A DNA stretch of 64,000 nt from Lachnospiraceae bacterium (GCA_024685005.1 JAIKWF010000025.1:1-64000), one strand, 5' to 3'. Positions 26,389 to 35,847 are shown, counted from the first letter of the stretch. Notes: generated by a model from the letters alone, not told the origin. Numbers and translations: made by a program.

Positions 26389-28623
26389 ATGGAAAAAGAA
26401 ATAAAAGAATACAGCATTGATCTGACTGCTGTAAGACGGCAGCAGCTTCGCGATCTTCCGAAGAAACATTTTTCCGGAAAAGATCCCACAGGCAGGGAGC
26501 TGGCATTTACCAACTATTACATGACGCTGGAGGGGAAACCCTTTTTCGGCATCAGCGGAGAATGTCATTTTGCCCGGGTTTCGGAAAACCAGTGGGAAGA
26601 TACGGTTTTGAAGATGAAGGCCGGTGGGCTGAATATCATTTCCACCTATATCTTCTGGATCCATCATGAGGAAACGGAAGGAGAGTTCAACTTCCGGGGC
26701 AGACGGAATGTCAGAAAGTTTGTGGAGCTTTGCAAAAAGCACGGCATGTATGTGATCCTTCGGATCGGCCCTTTTAATCACGGGGAAGTACGAAACGGAG
26801 GATTGCCGGACTGGCTTTACGGAAAGCCCTTTGAAGTCAGAAGCGATAACGAGGGATTCCTGCAGAAGGTGGAGAGCCTTTACGGCGCCATTGCTAAGGA
26901 GGTAAAAGGCCTGATGTTTCAGGACGGAGGTCCGGTGATCGCTGCCCAGATCGACAACGAATATATGCATGCCGGTGCTCCCTGGGAGATGACTACGGGG
27001 ATTTCCGATGAATGGGTACCTGCCGGTTCCTGCGGCGAGACCTATATGAAAAAACTGAAAGCCATTGCGGCAGGTGCAGGCATCACACCGCCTTTTTATA
27101 CCTGCACGGGATGGGGCGGCGCAGCAGCACCCGCAGATGAGATGCTGCCTCTTTGGGGCGGATATGCATACTGGCCCTGGATGTTTTACAAAAATGATTA
27201 TGTGCATCCCGCCACGCCGGAGTACATTTACAGGGATAACCACAACAATGCGGTGCCCTCCACTTACAACTTTGAACCATCCTATCAGCCGGAAAGTGTA
27301 CCTTATGCCTGCTGTGAAATGGGAGGAGGCATGGCTAACTATTACAATTACCGTTTTATTCTGCCTTTTGAATCGGTGGATGCCATGGCTAACGTTAAGC
27401 TGGCAAGCGGCTGCAATTTTCTGGGATACTACATGTACCGCGGAGGCAATAATCCCCGGGGCGAGAAGATTCCGTACTTAAATGAGCATCAGTGCCCGAA
27501 GATCTCTTATGATTATCAGGCACCCATCGGTGAGTTTGGTCAGATCCGTCCCAGCTTTTACAGACTTCGCTGTATCCATTATTTTACGACAGACTATAGG
27601 GAGCAGCTTTGCGATCTTGTAACGGTGCTGCCGGAAGGATCGCAGTCCATTGATCCTGCAGACGGCAGATCCCTTCGCTACGCGGTTCGCACCGACGGCA
27701 AAAGAGGATTTGTATTTATCAACAACTTCCAGGATCACGCCACCTGCAGTGATAAAGAGGATCTGACCATCACACTGCAGCTGGATGGCGAGCAGATCCG
27801 AATGGAACACATCTTTTTGAAGGAAGGGGAAAATGCCATTCTTCCCTTTGGAATGGATGTGGAAGGGACGACCCTTTCTTATGCCACGGCCCAGCCCCTT
27901 TCCAAATACAGAGAAAAAGATGAGACCACCTATGTGTTCATCAAGCATGAAACCATGCCGGCGGCCTTTGTTTTTGCAGACGGTCAGAAGGAGTGCTTTG
28001 AAAAAGAAGAGAGTACCTCTTTTGTAAAAGAATGTAAAAACGGCAGGGCGCGGTTTGTTGTCCTCAGCAGGGCAGACAGCCTGAAGTTTACCAGACTTCA
28101 GTATCAAAATGAGACCCTTGCCTTTTTGGCGGATACAGCGGCCTGCTTTGACGGGCAGAATATCCGGATGGAAGAGGCGGGCAGTGAAACGAAGGAACTG
28201 CAGGTAACGTCGTGCGGAAAAAACCGGTACACGATTCATCTGCCGGAGCTGTCCGAAAAATGCAAGGATACCATCCTGCAGATCGACTATCGTGGAGATA
28301 TCGGAAGCCTGTATGGCAGCGACGGAACTTTGCTGTCGGATAATTTTTCCAATGAAGATCTGTGGGAGATCGGCCTTCGTGAAACGGAGCTGGAAAGCGG
28401 CGGAGAGTATACGCTTTATATCACACCGAGAAAGGAAGATGTGGTGGTGGATGTATCCTCTACCATGGCAGGCCGGTCCGAGAAATACGATAAAGAGTAT
28501 GCGGCTCTTTTATCGGTAAAAACCCGGGAAGTATATGAGAAGGTGATCCCGCTTTCGGGAAGCATAGCGCAGGCGGAGGAAATTTTGAAAGAGAAGGGTC
28601 TTGTGCCTGTAAGCAGTATTTAA
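26389..28623 (+). CDS. GH35 family beta-galactosidase-type glycosidase
   Basis: 744 residues, ATG after AAAGGAAA. The N-terminal half is a GH35 TIM barrel: FFGISGECHFARV, NIISTYIFWIHHEETEGEF, VILRIGPF, AAQIDNEYM with the acid/base Glu at about residue 191, and a candidate nucleophile Glu at about 310 in CCEMGGGMANYY. The C-terminal half is beta-rich, as expected for the accessory domains. There is no signal peptide, so it acts inside the cell on imported oligosaccharides. GH35 members are mostly beta-galactosidases, though related activities exist. The remnant of a DUF5107 gene follows it, so it may be the survivor of a larger sugar-use cluster. Confidence 0.85.
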   Translation: MEKEIKEYSIDLTAVRRQQLRDLPKKHFSGKDPTGRELAFTNYYMTLEGKPFFGISGECHFARVSENQWEDTVLKMKAGGLNIISTYIFWIHHEETEGEFNFRGRRNVRKFVELCKKHGMYVILRIGPFNHGEVRNGGLPDWLYGKPFEVRSDNEGFLQKVESLYGAIAKEVKGLMFQDGGPVIAAQIDNEYMHAGAPWEMTTGISDEWVPAGSCGETYMKKLKAIAAGAGITPPFYTCTGWGGAAAPADEMLPLWGGYAYWPWMFYKNDYVHPATPEYIYRDNHNNAVPSTYNFEPSYQPESVPYACCEMGGGMANYYNYRFILPFESVDAMANVKLASGCNFLGYYMYRGGNNPRGEKIPYLNEHQCPKISYDYQAPIGEFGQIRPSFYRLRCIHYFTTDYREQLCDLVTVLPEGSQSIDPADGRSLRYAVRTDGKRGFVFINNFQDHATCSDKEDLTITLQLDGEQIRMEHIFLKEGENAILPFGMDVEGTTLSYATAQPLSKYREKDETTYVFIKHETMPAAFVFADGQKECFEKEESTSFVKECKNGRARFVVLSRADSLKFTRLQYQNETLAFLADTAACFDGQNIRMEEAGSETKELQVTSCGKNRYTIHLPELSEKCKDTILQIDYRGDIGSLYGSDGTLLSDNFSNEDLWEIGLRETELESGGEYTLYITPRKEDVVVDVSSTMAGRSEKYDKEYAALLSVKTREVYEKVIPLSGSIAQAEEILKEKGLVPVSSI

Positions 28624-28647
28624 ACGGTATTTAAAGGGGGAGCAGTT

Positions 28648-28758
28648 ATGAGTCAGGTGAAGGTATGGGAAGAATGGGTCAGTATACCGACGTACGAGGT
28701 TGGCTTGCCGGATAAAAATCCCATGTTTCTGGAAAGCTATCTGAAGATGACAAAATGA
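28648..28758 (+). pseudogene. N-terminal remnant of a DUF5107-type gene
   Basis: A 36-codon ORF with a good ribosome site (AAAGGGGGAG) encodes VKVWEEWVSIPTYEVGLPDK and then NPMFLE, which I recognise as the conserved start of DUF5107 proteins (normally several hundred to over 1000 residues). After NPMFLE the sequence departs from the family and stops ten codons later. No further DUF5107 sequence follows before the terminator. Probably a deletion relic. Too short for the ORF track. Confidence 0.65.
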
Positions 28759-28797
28759 TGTCAGAGTGATGTCACAGCGATGATCAGGCAATGAAAA

Positions 28798-28823
28798 AAG
28801 CTCCCGCAATTGCGGGAGCTTTT
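28798..28823. terminator. Bidirectional rho-independent terminator
   Basis: AGCTCCCGCA-ATTGCGGGAGCT is a perfect palindrome preceded by A6 and followed by TTTT, located between the convergent GH35/DUF5107-remnant unit and the unknown - strand gene. Confidence 0.9.
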
Positions 28824-28849
28824 ACACTTACAAATGATATACCGGATAC

Positions 28850-29308
28850 TCAGATATCTCCGGCGGTGGGGATGAAAAGGTTGCCGGCTTCGGCAAGAAG
28901 ACGTTCCTTGCTCTTAGCCTGCTGGCTCAGATCACTGAGGGGCTTGGATACAATACCGTGACGGCTTGCATGCTCTTCATTGGATGCGGTTTCTTTGGAG
29001 TCGCTGACAGCAGTAGCGCTCTTATCATAGAACTCAAGTGCCACAATCTCATCATAACCCATGTAGTAATCCGCATGTCTGGAATCACCCTTACGGGTCT
29101 GACCGGTGTAATCGTAGGTAACTTCGGTCCGCTGACGGATACCTACGTAGGTATCCTCGATCTTGATGAAGGAAACATCGGTTTTGGATGTTCTGTTACC
29201 CTCGATCAAAAGCTCCTGTGAAATGCGGATACCACCGGAGAGTGTAACGCTGACCAGCGTACTGTTGATGTTCTCCATGACGATCGTATTAAAAACTTCT
29301 CTTTTCAT
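28850..29308 (-). CDS. Unknown 152-residue cytoplasmic protein
   Basis: ATG preceded by GGAAGGG on the - strand, and an extended -10 box upstream, so it is likely a real single-gene unit ending at the bidirectional terminator. No signal peptide or TM. The first about 95 residues look like a small beta-rich domain (STLVSVTLSGGIRISQELLI, then SFIKIEDTYVGIRQRTEVTY); the rest is polar and probably flexible, with a helical end. I do not recognise the family. It is divergent from the RND transporter gene, but no functional link is visible. Confidence 0.7.
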   Translation of the reverse strand: MKREVFNTIVMENINSTLVSVTLSGGIRISQELLIEGNRTSKTDVSFIKIEDTYVGIRQRTEVTYDYTGQTRKGDSRHADYYMGYDEIVALEFYDKSATAVSDSKETASNEEHASRHGIVSKPLSDLSQQAKSKERLLAEAGNLFIPTAGDI

Positions 29309-29337
29309 GCCCTTCCTTTCCCCCTGTAAAAGCCTTT

Positions 29338-29346
29338 GTTATACCA
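29338..29346 (-). promoter_or_regulatory. Extended -10 promoter for the unknown - strand gene
   Basis: On the - strand the sequence reads TGGTATAAC, an extended -10 element (TG-N-TATAAC), about 30 bp upstream of the start codon. The -35 region is poor. Confidence 0.4.
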
Positions 29347-29421
29347 ACAAAAAGATAAATGCTCATATACGCTTTTATTTTACCTCTTATCCCCTAAAAT
29401 CGCAAGGAAAAATCACGGGTT

Positions 29422-29451
29422 TTGACCATTTATGTTTTTTTTGTGTATTTT
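29422..29451 (+). promoter_or_regulatory. Candidate promoter for the RND transporter gene
   Basis: TTGACC, 18 bp, TATTTT in a T-rich stretch, leaving a leader of about 130 nt before the ATG. The -35 box is good and the -10 is moderate. The remaining part of the 278-bp divergent intergenic region shows no other clear element. Confidence 0.35.
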
Positions 29452-29586
29452 TTTGCTTTTGTGAGATTTTTATATAGCATTTTCAGCCGCATTCGTTCAT
29501 AATAATACTGTTTTGAGCAAAAAAGCGGAAAAAGGGGCGGAAAATCCCTATGATTAAAGAGTTTTCAGTGATTACAAGGAGTGTTT

Positions 29587-32500
29587 ATGTCGAAGTATTG
29601 TGTTAAAAAACCGTTTACGGTTTTGGTGGGAGTGATCCTGGTACTGGTTTTGGGATTTGTGAGTTTTTCCAAACTGTCCACAGACCTGTTGCCCAGCATT
29701 TCCCTACCCTATATCGTAGTTGTGACAACCTATCCCGGCGCATCACCGGAGCGTGTTGAAAAAGAAGTCACCGCCCCTTTGGAAAGCGCCCTTGGAACAG
29801 TAAACGGCGTAAAGAGCGTTCGAAGCAATTCCAATGAGAATTACAGTATGATCATGCTGGAGTTTGAAGATGACACCAACATGGATTCCGCCATGGTCAA
29901 GGTTTCTACCCAGACAGATCAGCTGGAGCTTCCGGAAAAAGTGGGAAAACCGGCGCTGATGGAGATTTCACCGGATATGCTGGCTACCATGTATGCGGCT
30001 GTCTATTATGACGGAGCGGACATCTATTCCCTGACGGACTTTACGAAGGAAGAAGTGATCCCCTATTTTGAACGTCAGGAGGGCGTTGCGGGAGTGGATG
30101 CCACAGGTCTTGTGGAAAAGACGGTGGAGATTTGCTTAAACGAGGAAAAGATCGACAAACTCAACGATGAGATCAAAGGCATCGCCACGGAAAAGATCGA
30201 TGAAGCCCAGGCGGAGATCGATGACGGGAAAAAGGAACTGGAGGATGCCAAGGCAAAGCTTCATAAGGGCGAAAAAGAGCTGGCAGCCACAGAGCAGGAA
30301 AAGAGCCAGGAGTTGGCAGAGTACAGCAAGAGTCTGGATGAGGCAATGGCTACCAAGGCCTCTTTTAATGCCCAGCTTATGGGACTACAGGCAGACCAGA
30401 AAGCCCTGGAGATGGAAAAAAAGGCCTATGAGGACAACAAAGTCGCCGAGAATCTGAGTAAGATCGAAAAAGGTTTTCAGTCGGCAAGGGATACCATCGC
30501 ATCCGAGGAAACCTATAAAACCATTTACGATATGGTCTACAGACAGGCTCTGATCACTGCGGTGGCACAGGCTCTGGAAGGTGCCGGAATGGCAGGAGCC
30601 AATGTGGATGATTCCAATGTGGACATCATGATCTCCCTTTTGCCGGATGAGGCAAGGGTAGCCTTAGAGTCCACCGTTGCACAGACCGCTGAAACCGTAG
30701 CAAAAGAACAGCAGCAACAGCAGCTGGATGCCATTCCCGTAGATGCGGCGGATGCCCTGGCCCATCCCAAAAAGCTGAAAGCCATGCGCAAGATGCTGAA
30801 GGAACAGGGGCAGGAAGAAGCGGCAGAGCAGCTTACGGAGGAGAATATCCGTACCGTATATGATATCGTAAATACCCGTATGCCCCAGATCGATACGGAG
30901 CTGGCCAACCTGAAGGTTGAGATCGTTGCAGCCAATGCCGTCAATACGGAAGTGGGCAATTCCATTGCGGAGGCTGAGGCAGCCTATACCCAGGTGGAAG
31001 CAGGTAAGATCCTGGCAGCTGCCGGTTTTGGTGCGGGAGAGGCCAAGATCGCATCCGGTCTGATGCAGATCGAAAACGGAGAAAAGCAGCTGGAACAGGC
31101 ACAAAAGCAGCTGGATGAGAGCAGGGAAAATGCCTTAAAGAGCGCCAATCTGGATGCCCTTTTAACGGTAGAGACCCTGTCCAATATGATCAAGGCCCAG
31201 AACTTTGATATGCCCGCAGGCTATATCAAGCTGGATGCGGATCAGCAGCTCCTTGTAAAAGTGGGAGATGAGTTTAACGCCGTTTCCCAGATCGAAGATA
31301 TGCTGCTGGTAAAAGTCAATAAGATCGGAGACGTAAGGATCCGGGATGTGGCGGATGTAAAGGAAAGCGACAACGCAAATGATTCCTATGCAAAACTGAA
31401 TTCCGCTCCTGCCATCATCCTGAGCATCAACAAAGCAAGTACAGCAGGAACCTCCGATGTGTCCAAAGTATGCAACAGCTCCATTACTGAGCTGGAAGAG
31501 CGGTTCCCGGGACTGCACATTGTTCCCATGATGGATCAGGGAGATTACATCAAGCTCATTGTAAACTCTGTATTGTCCAACCTGATCTTTGGTGCCCTGC
31601 TGGCGATCCTGGTGCTGGCTATCTTCCTAAAAGATGTACGTCCTACAGTGGTGGTGGCATTCTCCATTCCATTGAGCGTGCTTTTTGCTATTGTACTGAT
31701 GTACTTTTCCAATATCACGCTGAACATCATTTCCCTGTCGGGACTTGCACTGGGCGTCGGTATGCTGGTGGATAACTCCATCGTAGTCATAGAGAATATC
31801 TACAGGCTCAGAGGCAAAGGAATCCCTGCGGCAAGAGCAGCGGTTATGGGAGCACGGCAGGTGGCAGGCGCCATTGCGGCTTCCACACTGACCACCATCT
31901 GTGTATTTTTGCCCATTGTATTTACCACCGGTATGACCCGGGATATTTTTACGGATATGGCACTGACTATCGGCTATTCCCTCATCGCATCCCTGATCGT
32001 GGCGCTGACTGTGGTACCAACCATGGGATCTACGGTGCTGAAAAACTCCGTACAAAAGGAGCACAGACTGTTTGATAAAGCAATGAAAGGATATGCGAAG
32101 ATCCTGCAGTTCTGTCTTCGTTACAAGCTGCTTCCCATTGCGGTGGCAGTAGGGCTTTTGGCAATGTGCGCCATCAAAGTGGTTTCCACCGGCATGGTAT
32201 TTTTGCCAGAAATGGGCGGGAACCAGATGTCCCTGAGCTTCTCCGTACCGGATGAATGCAGTGTAGAAGACGGTTACAAGATCGCAGATGCGGTCCTTGA
32301 AAAAGTAGCCGCCTTAGACGGCGTTGAAAACGTAGGTGCCATGGCAGGCGGAGGCTCCACCTCCATTCTGTCCACAGGCTCCAACAAGAGCTTTTCCTTT
32401 ATGATCCTGCTTTCGGATAAGCAGGGAAAAGATAATCCGGTGATCGCGAAAGAATTAGAGCAGATCATGGAGAAAGATTACCCCGACTGTGAGTATTCCG

Positions 32501-33669
32501 TATCCACATCAAACATGGATATGTCGGCCCTGGTGGGCTCAGGAATGCAGATCGATATCTTTGGCGAGGAAATCGATAAGCTCCTTTCCACAAGCGAAGA
32601 TGTAATGGCACTGATTTCCGATATCGAAGGCTTTGAGAATGTCTCCAACGGTCAGGAAGAGGCGGATGAGCAGCTTCATATCACGGTGGACAAGGACAAG
32701 GCCATGCGGCTGAATCTTACTGTGGCCCAGATCTTTCAGGAGTTGTCCGGCAAGCTGACGACGGAAAAAGACTCCGCCACACTTGAAACCGACAGCCAGA
32801 CCTACAAGATCAAACTGATCAATGAGACGAAGCCTGTAACGGAAGAAAACCTGAAGGATTATGAGTTTACCGTCACACTGAAGGATGATGACGGGAAAGA
32901 TAAAGAAGAAAAACACAAGCTTTCCGAGTTTGCTACCATCACAAAGCAGCCCGGCATTTCCAGTATCCGAAGAGAGGATCAGGGAAGAAAGATCGAAGTG
33001 ACGGCAGATACCATGGAGGGTTACAATACCACCCTTCTGGCCCGGCAGGTGGAAGAGAAACTTGCGAATTACAAAGCGCCTGACGGCATGCGGGTGGAGA
33101 TCGCAGGTGAGACCATTCAGATCCGTGATATGATGCACGATATGATCCTGATGATCCTGCTGGCTATTGTCTTTATCTACCTGATCATGGTGGCCCAGTT
33201 CCAAAGCATGCTGTCGCCCTTTATCGTAATCTTCACCATACCTCTGGCATTTACCGGCGGCTTTATCGGACTGATGATCACAGGGGAGCCCCTTTCCATG
33301 ATCGCCATGATGGGCTTTTTGATCCTGGCCGGCGTGGTGGTAAACAACGGTATCGTGTTCGTGGATTATGTAAACCAGTTGCGGCTGGAGGGTATGGAAA
33401 AATCCGACGCCCTGGTGGAAACCGGCGTGACCCGTATGCGGCCCATTTTGATGACGGCTATGACCACCATTCTTGCCAACTTTACTCTGGCATTGTCCAG
33501 GGACGCATCGGCTGTAATGAGTAAGGGCATGGTGATCGTAACCATCGGCGGACTTTCCTATGCAACGCTGATGACCCTGTTCATCATTCCCGTCATGTAT
33601 GATATTTTCTTCCGAAGAGAGCTTAAGAAAGTGGATCTGGGAGATGAGAATAACTGGGATGAGGACTGA
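29587..33669 (+). CDS. RND-family efflux transporter with a large coiled-coil insertion
   Basis: 1360 residues from ATG 29587, 5 bp after AAGGAG; the ORF-track GTG at 29581 is inside the ribosome site. It has the AcrB/HAE plan: TM1, porter region, TM2-6, a second porter region and TM8-12, with ISLPYIVVVTTYPGASPERVE and, in TM4, LGVGMLVDNSIVVIENI. The usual proton-relay DD in TM4 reads DN here. Usual RND length is 1020-1050; the excess comes from about 340 residues (185-525), mostly Lys/Glu/Ala/Gln coiled coil, inserted in the first porter half between NEEKIDKLN and MIKAQNFDMPAGY. No membrane-fusion or outer-membrane partner is adjacent, as expected in a monoderm. Likely exports lipids, drugs or surface material; substrate unknown. 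Confidence 0.9.
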   Translation: MSKYCVKKPFTVLVGVILVLVLGFVSFSKLSTDLLPSISLPYIVVVTTYPGASPERVEKEVTAPLESALGTVNGVKSVRSNSNENYSMIMLEFEDDTNMDSAMVKVSTQTDQLELPEKVGKPALMEISPDMLATMYAAVYYDGADIYSLTDFTKEEVIPYFERQEGVAGVDATGLVEKTVEICLNEEKIDKLNDEIKGIATEKIDEAQAEIDDGKKELEDAKAKLHKGEKELAATEQEKSQELAEYSKSLDEAMATKASFNAQLMGLQADQKALEMEKKAYEDNKVAENLSKIEKGFQSARDTIASEETYKTIYDMVYRQALITAVAQALEGAGMAGANVDDSNVDIMISLLPDEARVALESTVAQTAETVAKEQQQQQLDAIPVDAADALAHPKKLKAMRKMLKEQGQEEAAEQLTEENIRTVYDIVNTRMPQIDTELANLKVEIVAANAVNTEVGNSIAEAEAAYTQVEAGKILAAAGFGAGEAKIASGLMQIENGEKQLEQAQKQLDESRENALKSANLDALLTVETLSNMIKAQNFDMPAGYIKLDADQQLLVKVGDEFNAVSQIEDMLLVKVNKIGDVRIRDVADVKESDNANDSYAKLNSAPAIILSINKASTAGTSDVSKVCNSSITELEERFPGLHIVPMMDQGDYIKLIVNSVLSNLIFGALLAILVLAIFLKDVRPTVVVAFSIPLSVLFAIVLMYFSNITLNIISLSGLALGVGMLVDNSIVVIENIYRLRGKGIPAARAAVMGARQVAGAIAASTLTTICVFLPIVFTTGMTRDIFTDMALTIGYSLIASLIVALTVVPTMGSTVLKNSVQKEHRLFDKAMKGYAKILQFCLRYKLLPIAVAVGLLAMCAIKVVSTGMVFLPEMGGNQMSLSFSVPDECSVEDGYKIADAVLEKVAALDGVENVGAMAGGGSTSILSTGSNKSFSFMILLSDKQGKDNPVIAKELEQIMEKDYPDCEYSVSTSNMDMSALVGSGMQIDIFGEEIDKLLSTSEDVMALISDIEGFENVSNGQEEADEQLHITVDKDKAMRLNLTVAQIFQELSGKLTTEKDSATLETDSQTYKIKLINETKPVTEENLKDYEFTVTLKDDDGKDKEEKHKLSEFATITKQPGISSIRREDQGRKIEVTADTMEGYNTTLLARQVEEKLANYKAPDGMRVEIAGETIQIRDMMHDMILMILLAIVFIYLIMVAQFQSMLSPFIVIFTIPLAFTGGFIGLMITGEPLSMIAMMGFLILAGVVVNNGIVFVDYVNQLRLEGMEKSDALVETGVTRMRPILMTAMTTILANFTLALSRDASAVMSKGMVIVTIGGLSYATLMTLFIIPVMYDIFFRRELKKVDLGDENNWDED

Positions 33670-33689
33670 CCGAAAGGCCGGTCCTTTTT
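33662..33689 (+). terminator. Rho-independent terminator of the RND gene
   Basis: AGGACTGACC-GAAA-GGCCGGTCCT then TTTT. The stem has one mismatch and a GNRA tetraloop, and includes the stop codon of the RND gene. Confidence 0.8.
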
Positions 33690-33712
33690 CCGCTTTTTGC
33701 AATCCGTTTTCA

Positions 33713-33741
33713 TTGAAAAATCGCCGTTTATATGACATAAT
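33713..33741 (+). promoter_or_regulatory. Sigma-A-type promoter of the sigma factor-PrsW operon
   Basis: TTGAAA, 17 bp, CATAAT, located 33 bp before the sigma factor ATG and just after the RND terminator. Basal transcription by the housekeeping holoenzyme is likely. Confidence 0.6.
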
Positions 33742-33774
33742 GGTAACAAATCTTCAGGATCGGAAGATGGCCTT

Positions 33775-34332
33775 ATGCATGAGAAAACGGATGAGGAACT
33801 TTATAAGATTTTTCTTCATACGGGCAGGGAGGAAGCGCTTGGCATATTGATGGACCGTCACAGCGCTTCCTTAACCCTGTTTTTGTATAATTATGTAAAC
33901 CGCATGGAGGATGCCCAGGAGCTGATGTTGGATGCGTTTGCCGAGGTGGCAGCGGGTCCGACTCTTTTTTCAGGCAGAAGTTCCTTTAAAACCTGGCTGT
34001 TTTCCATCGGAAAAAATCTTGCCAAAATGCATCTTCGGAAGCGAAGGTTTGTAACGGAATCCCTGGATGAGTTTCCGGAAAAAGCAGCTGAGGAGGGATC
34101 TTTTCCGGAAGAGATGTTTTTGGAACAGGAACGAAACCGGCAGCTGTATCGGGCGCTTTCCTTTGTAAAGGAAGAGTATCGAATGGTGCTGATGTTGGTT
34201 TATTTCGAAGATATGTCTTATGAAGAGGCGGCCAGAGTTATGGGAAAGAGTAAAAAACAGATCTATCATCTCATCGAAAGAGGAAAGAAAGCGCTGAAAG
34301 AGCAGCTGGAAAAGGCGGGGACGGAGTTATGA
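33775..34332 (+). CDS. ECF-type RNA polymerase sigma factor
   Basis: 185 residues, the usual ECF length. Region 2 spans about residues 20-85 (LFLYNYVNRMEDAQELMLDA, then FKTWLFSIGKNLAKMHLRKR) and region 4 about residues 125-180 (MLVYFEDMSYEEAARVMGKS, then QIYHLIERGKKALKE). It directs RNA polymerase to an alternative promoter set. Its stop overlaps the start of a polytopic membrane protein by ATGA, and a PrsW-family protease follows in the same way, so activity is probably controlled at the membrane by proteolysis. No classical anti-sigma factor (zinc-finger or RsiW type) is adjacent. Confidence 0.9.
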   Translation: MHEKTDEELYKIFLHTGREEALGILMDRHSASLTLFLYNYVNRMEDAQELMLDAFAEVAAGPTLFSGRSSFKTWLFSIGKNLAKMHLRKRRFVTESLDEFPEKAAEEGSFPEEMFLEQERNRQLYRALSFVKEEYRMVLMLVYFEDMSYEEAARVMGKSKKQIYHLIERGKKALKEQLEKAGTEL

Positions 34333-35108
34333 GCATGGAATTTCTGCTTCCTTTGTTCAGAATCCTGGTGCTTCTCTTTGTGATCCTGCGCAGCTTTGCC
34401 ATCATCGGGCGAACCAAACATCCCGTGACGACGGGATTTTTTGCCTTTGCCATGGTAAGCACCCTGCTCAGTGATCTGTACTGGCTGACCTATGACCTGA
34501 TGCGGCCGGGGGTACGTATGCCCTTTGCCGCCAATGAGATCTGCGAATGGGGATTATTTCTTTTGCTGGGTGCGGCAGCGGCAACCATCGGCGGCGGAAA
34601 GCGGGTAACAGACAGAAAATGTCTGCTGGCAGCGGCGCTTATCTCAGCAGTTAATGCCATGCTTTGGATCGGCTGGAGCAGGGAGTGGCTGCAGGACATC
34701 TGCACCGGTGCAGCGCTTTGCTACTATCTCTCTGCGGTTTTTTACGGTATGAAAAGAGAGCGGTTTTTTACGAGAAAAAAACTGCTCTTTTTTGGCGTCA
34801 TCACTCTGGCGGTGCTTGTGACACAGGCTGTCAGCTTTACGCTGCCGCAGGATGTGGTGAAGGCTACGGATATTTTAGTTAGCGTGCTGCTTTTGGTTGG
34901 GGCGGGCGGTTTGACCGTATACGCCGCTTCGGCCCTTCGAAAAAAACAGTATGCCATGGCTTACTATTTATGGAATGGGGTTTTTGCCTGGGCAATTTTC
35001 TCCATGTATATGAGTGCGGGGAGCATCTACCTTATTTTCCTGGCAGTATCTGTCTGCTGCAACCCGCTTTTGCTTTATGCGCTTGAAAAGGAGGGAATGA
35101 GTCAATGA
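34329..35108 (+). CDS. Polytopic membrane protein of unknown function in sigma-PrsW operon
   Basis: 259 residues with about seven or eight hydrophobic segments and no soluble domain larger than the loops. The start overlaps the sigma factor stop (ATGA), and its own stop overlaps the prsW start in the same way, which indicates tight translational coupling. The position is that of an anti-sigma or sensor gene, but there is no recognisable cytoplasmic anti-sigma domain. It may be a membrane sensor, a tether for the sigma factor, or a partner of the protease. Family not recognised. Confidence 0.75.
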   Translation: MSMEFLLPLFRILVLLFVILRSFAIIGRTKHPVTTGFFAFAMVSTLLSDLYWLTYDLMRPGVRMPFAANEICEWGLFLLLGAAAATIGGGKRVTDRKCLLAAALISAVNAMLWIGWSREWLQDICTGAALCYYLSAVFYGMKRERFFTRKKLLFFGVITLAVLVTQAVSFTLPQDVVKATDILVSVLLLVGAGGLTVYAASALRKKQYAMAYYLWNGVFAWAIFSMYMSAGSIYLIFLAVSVCCNPLLLYALEKEGMSQ

Positions 35109-35743
35109 TCCATGCGGAAAACATCCTTCTTTGCATCATGCTTCCTCTGGGAGTTTCCATTTTGTATATCAAAGGAGAAGTCAGGCGCTATGTCATAGGC
35201 TTTTTGCTTGGGATGGCAGAGTGTCTCATCGCTGCGTATATCAGCGGATTTTTGAACCTGCATACCGGAATGGGCGCCAATGATACGGCAATTTTCCTTT
35301 CTCCTGTGGTGGAGGAGCTTTTGAAATTCCAGCCCCTTTTATTTTTCCTGCTTTTGTTCATGCCGGAGGATCACAGTTTTTCCATGTTTGCGGTGGCCAT
35401 CGGAGCCGGCTTTGCCACCTTTGAGAACTGCTGCTATATCCTGCGGTCCGGTGCAGACCACCTGCCTTATATTATGATCCGCGGACTGGCGGTGGGGGTA
35501 ATGCATATCGTCGGGATCTATGCCCTGTCCCTCTGGATGATCGTGGGGAAAAGGCTGCGGCTTTTTTCCTTCCCCGTAGTGGTTGGCGGCATTGCCGTAT
35601 CCATGACCTTTCATGCATTGTATAATTTATTGGTTTCCGAGCCCGGAGTATCCTCCTGGATCGGCTATCTGATGCCGGTCCTTACGGCCATCGGACTGTA
35701 TCTTTTGTACCGGAAAGTATCAAAGGTTTTTGCGACGTTGTAA
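35105..35743 (+). CDS. PrsW-family intramembrane metalloprotease
   Basis: 212 residues, strongly hydrophobic, with the PrsW motifs in order: VVEELLKF (Glu 70-71), ATFENCCY (Glu 107), GVMHIVG (His 134) and FHALYN (His 170). These are the predicted zinc and catalytic residues. In Bacillus, PrsW makes the first cut in the RsiW anti-sigma factor and thereby frees SigW. The coupling here to an ECF sigma gene through a four-base overlap suggests an equivalent release step, but the substrate is not obvious. It could cleave the polytopic protein or the small two-TM protein encoded just downstream. Confidence 0.88.
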   Translation: MIHAENILLCIMLPLGVSILYIKGEVRRYVIGFLLGMAECLIAAYISGFLNLHTGMGANDTAIFLSPVVEELLKFQPLLFFLLLFMPEDHSFSMFAVAIGAGFATFENCCYILRSGADHLPYIMIRGLAVGVMHIVGIYALSLWMIVGKRLRLFSFPVVVGGIAVSMTFHALYNLLVSEPGVSSWIGYLMPVLTAIGLYLLYRKVSKVFATL

Positions 35744-35847
35744 AATAATTTAAAAAAATAAAAATTTACTGGGCAATTTCCCCCGAAGTTGCAACTAAGT
35801 AGTATACAGCTGTTTTTTACGCAATATCAGAAGGAGGTGAAAAGAAG

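Noticed and set aside
32539-33738. 399-residue - strand ORF opposite the RND gene
   Set aside because: Histidine/glutamine-rich antisense translation of a clear RND transporter.
35744-35847. ECF-type promoter GCAACT...GTATAC before the two-TM protein
   Set aside because: GCAACT resembles some ECF -35 boxes, but no -10 motif occurs at 15-18 bp spacing.
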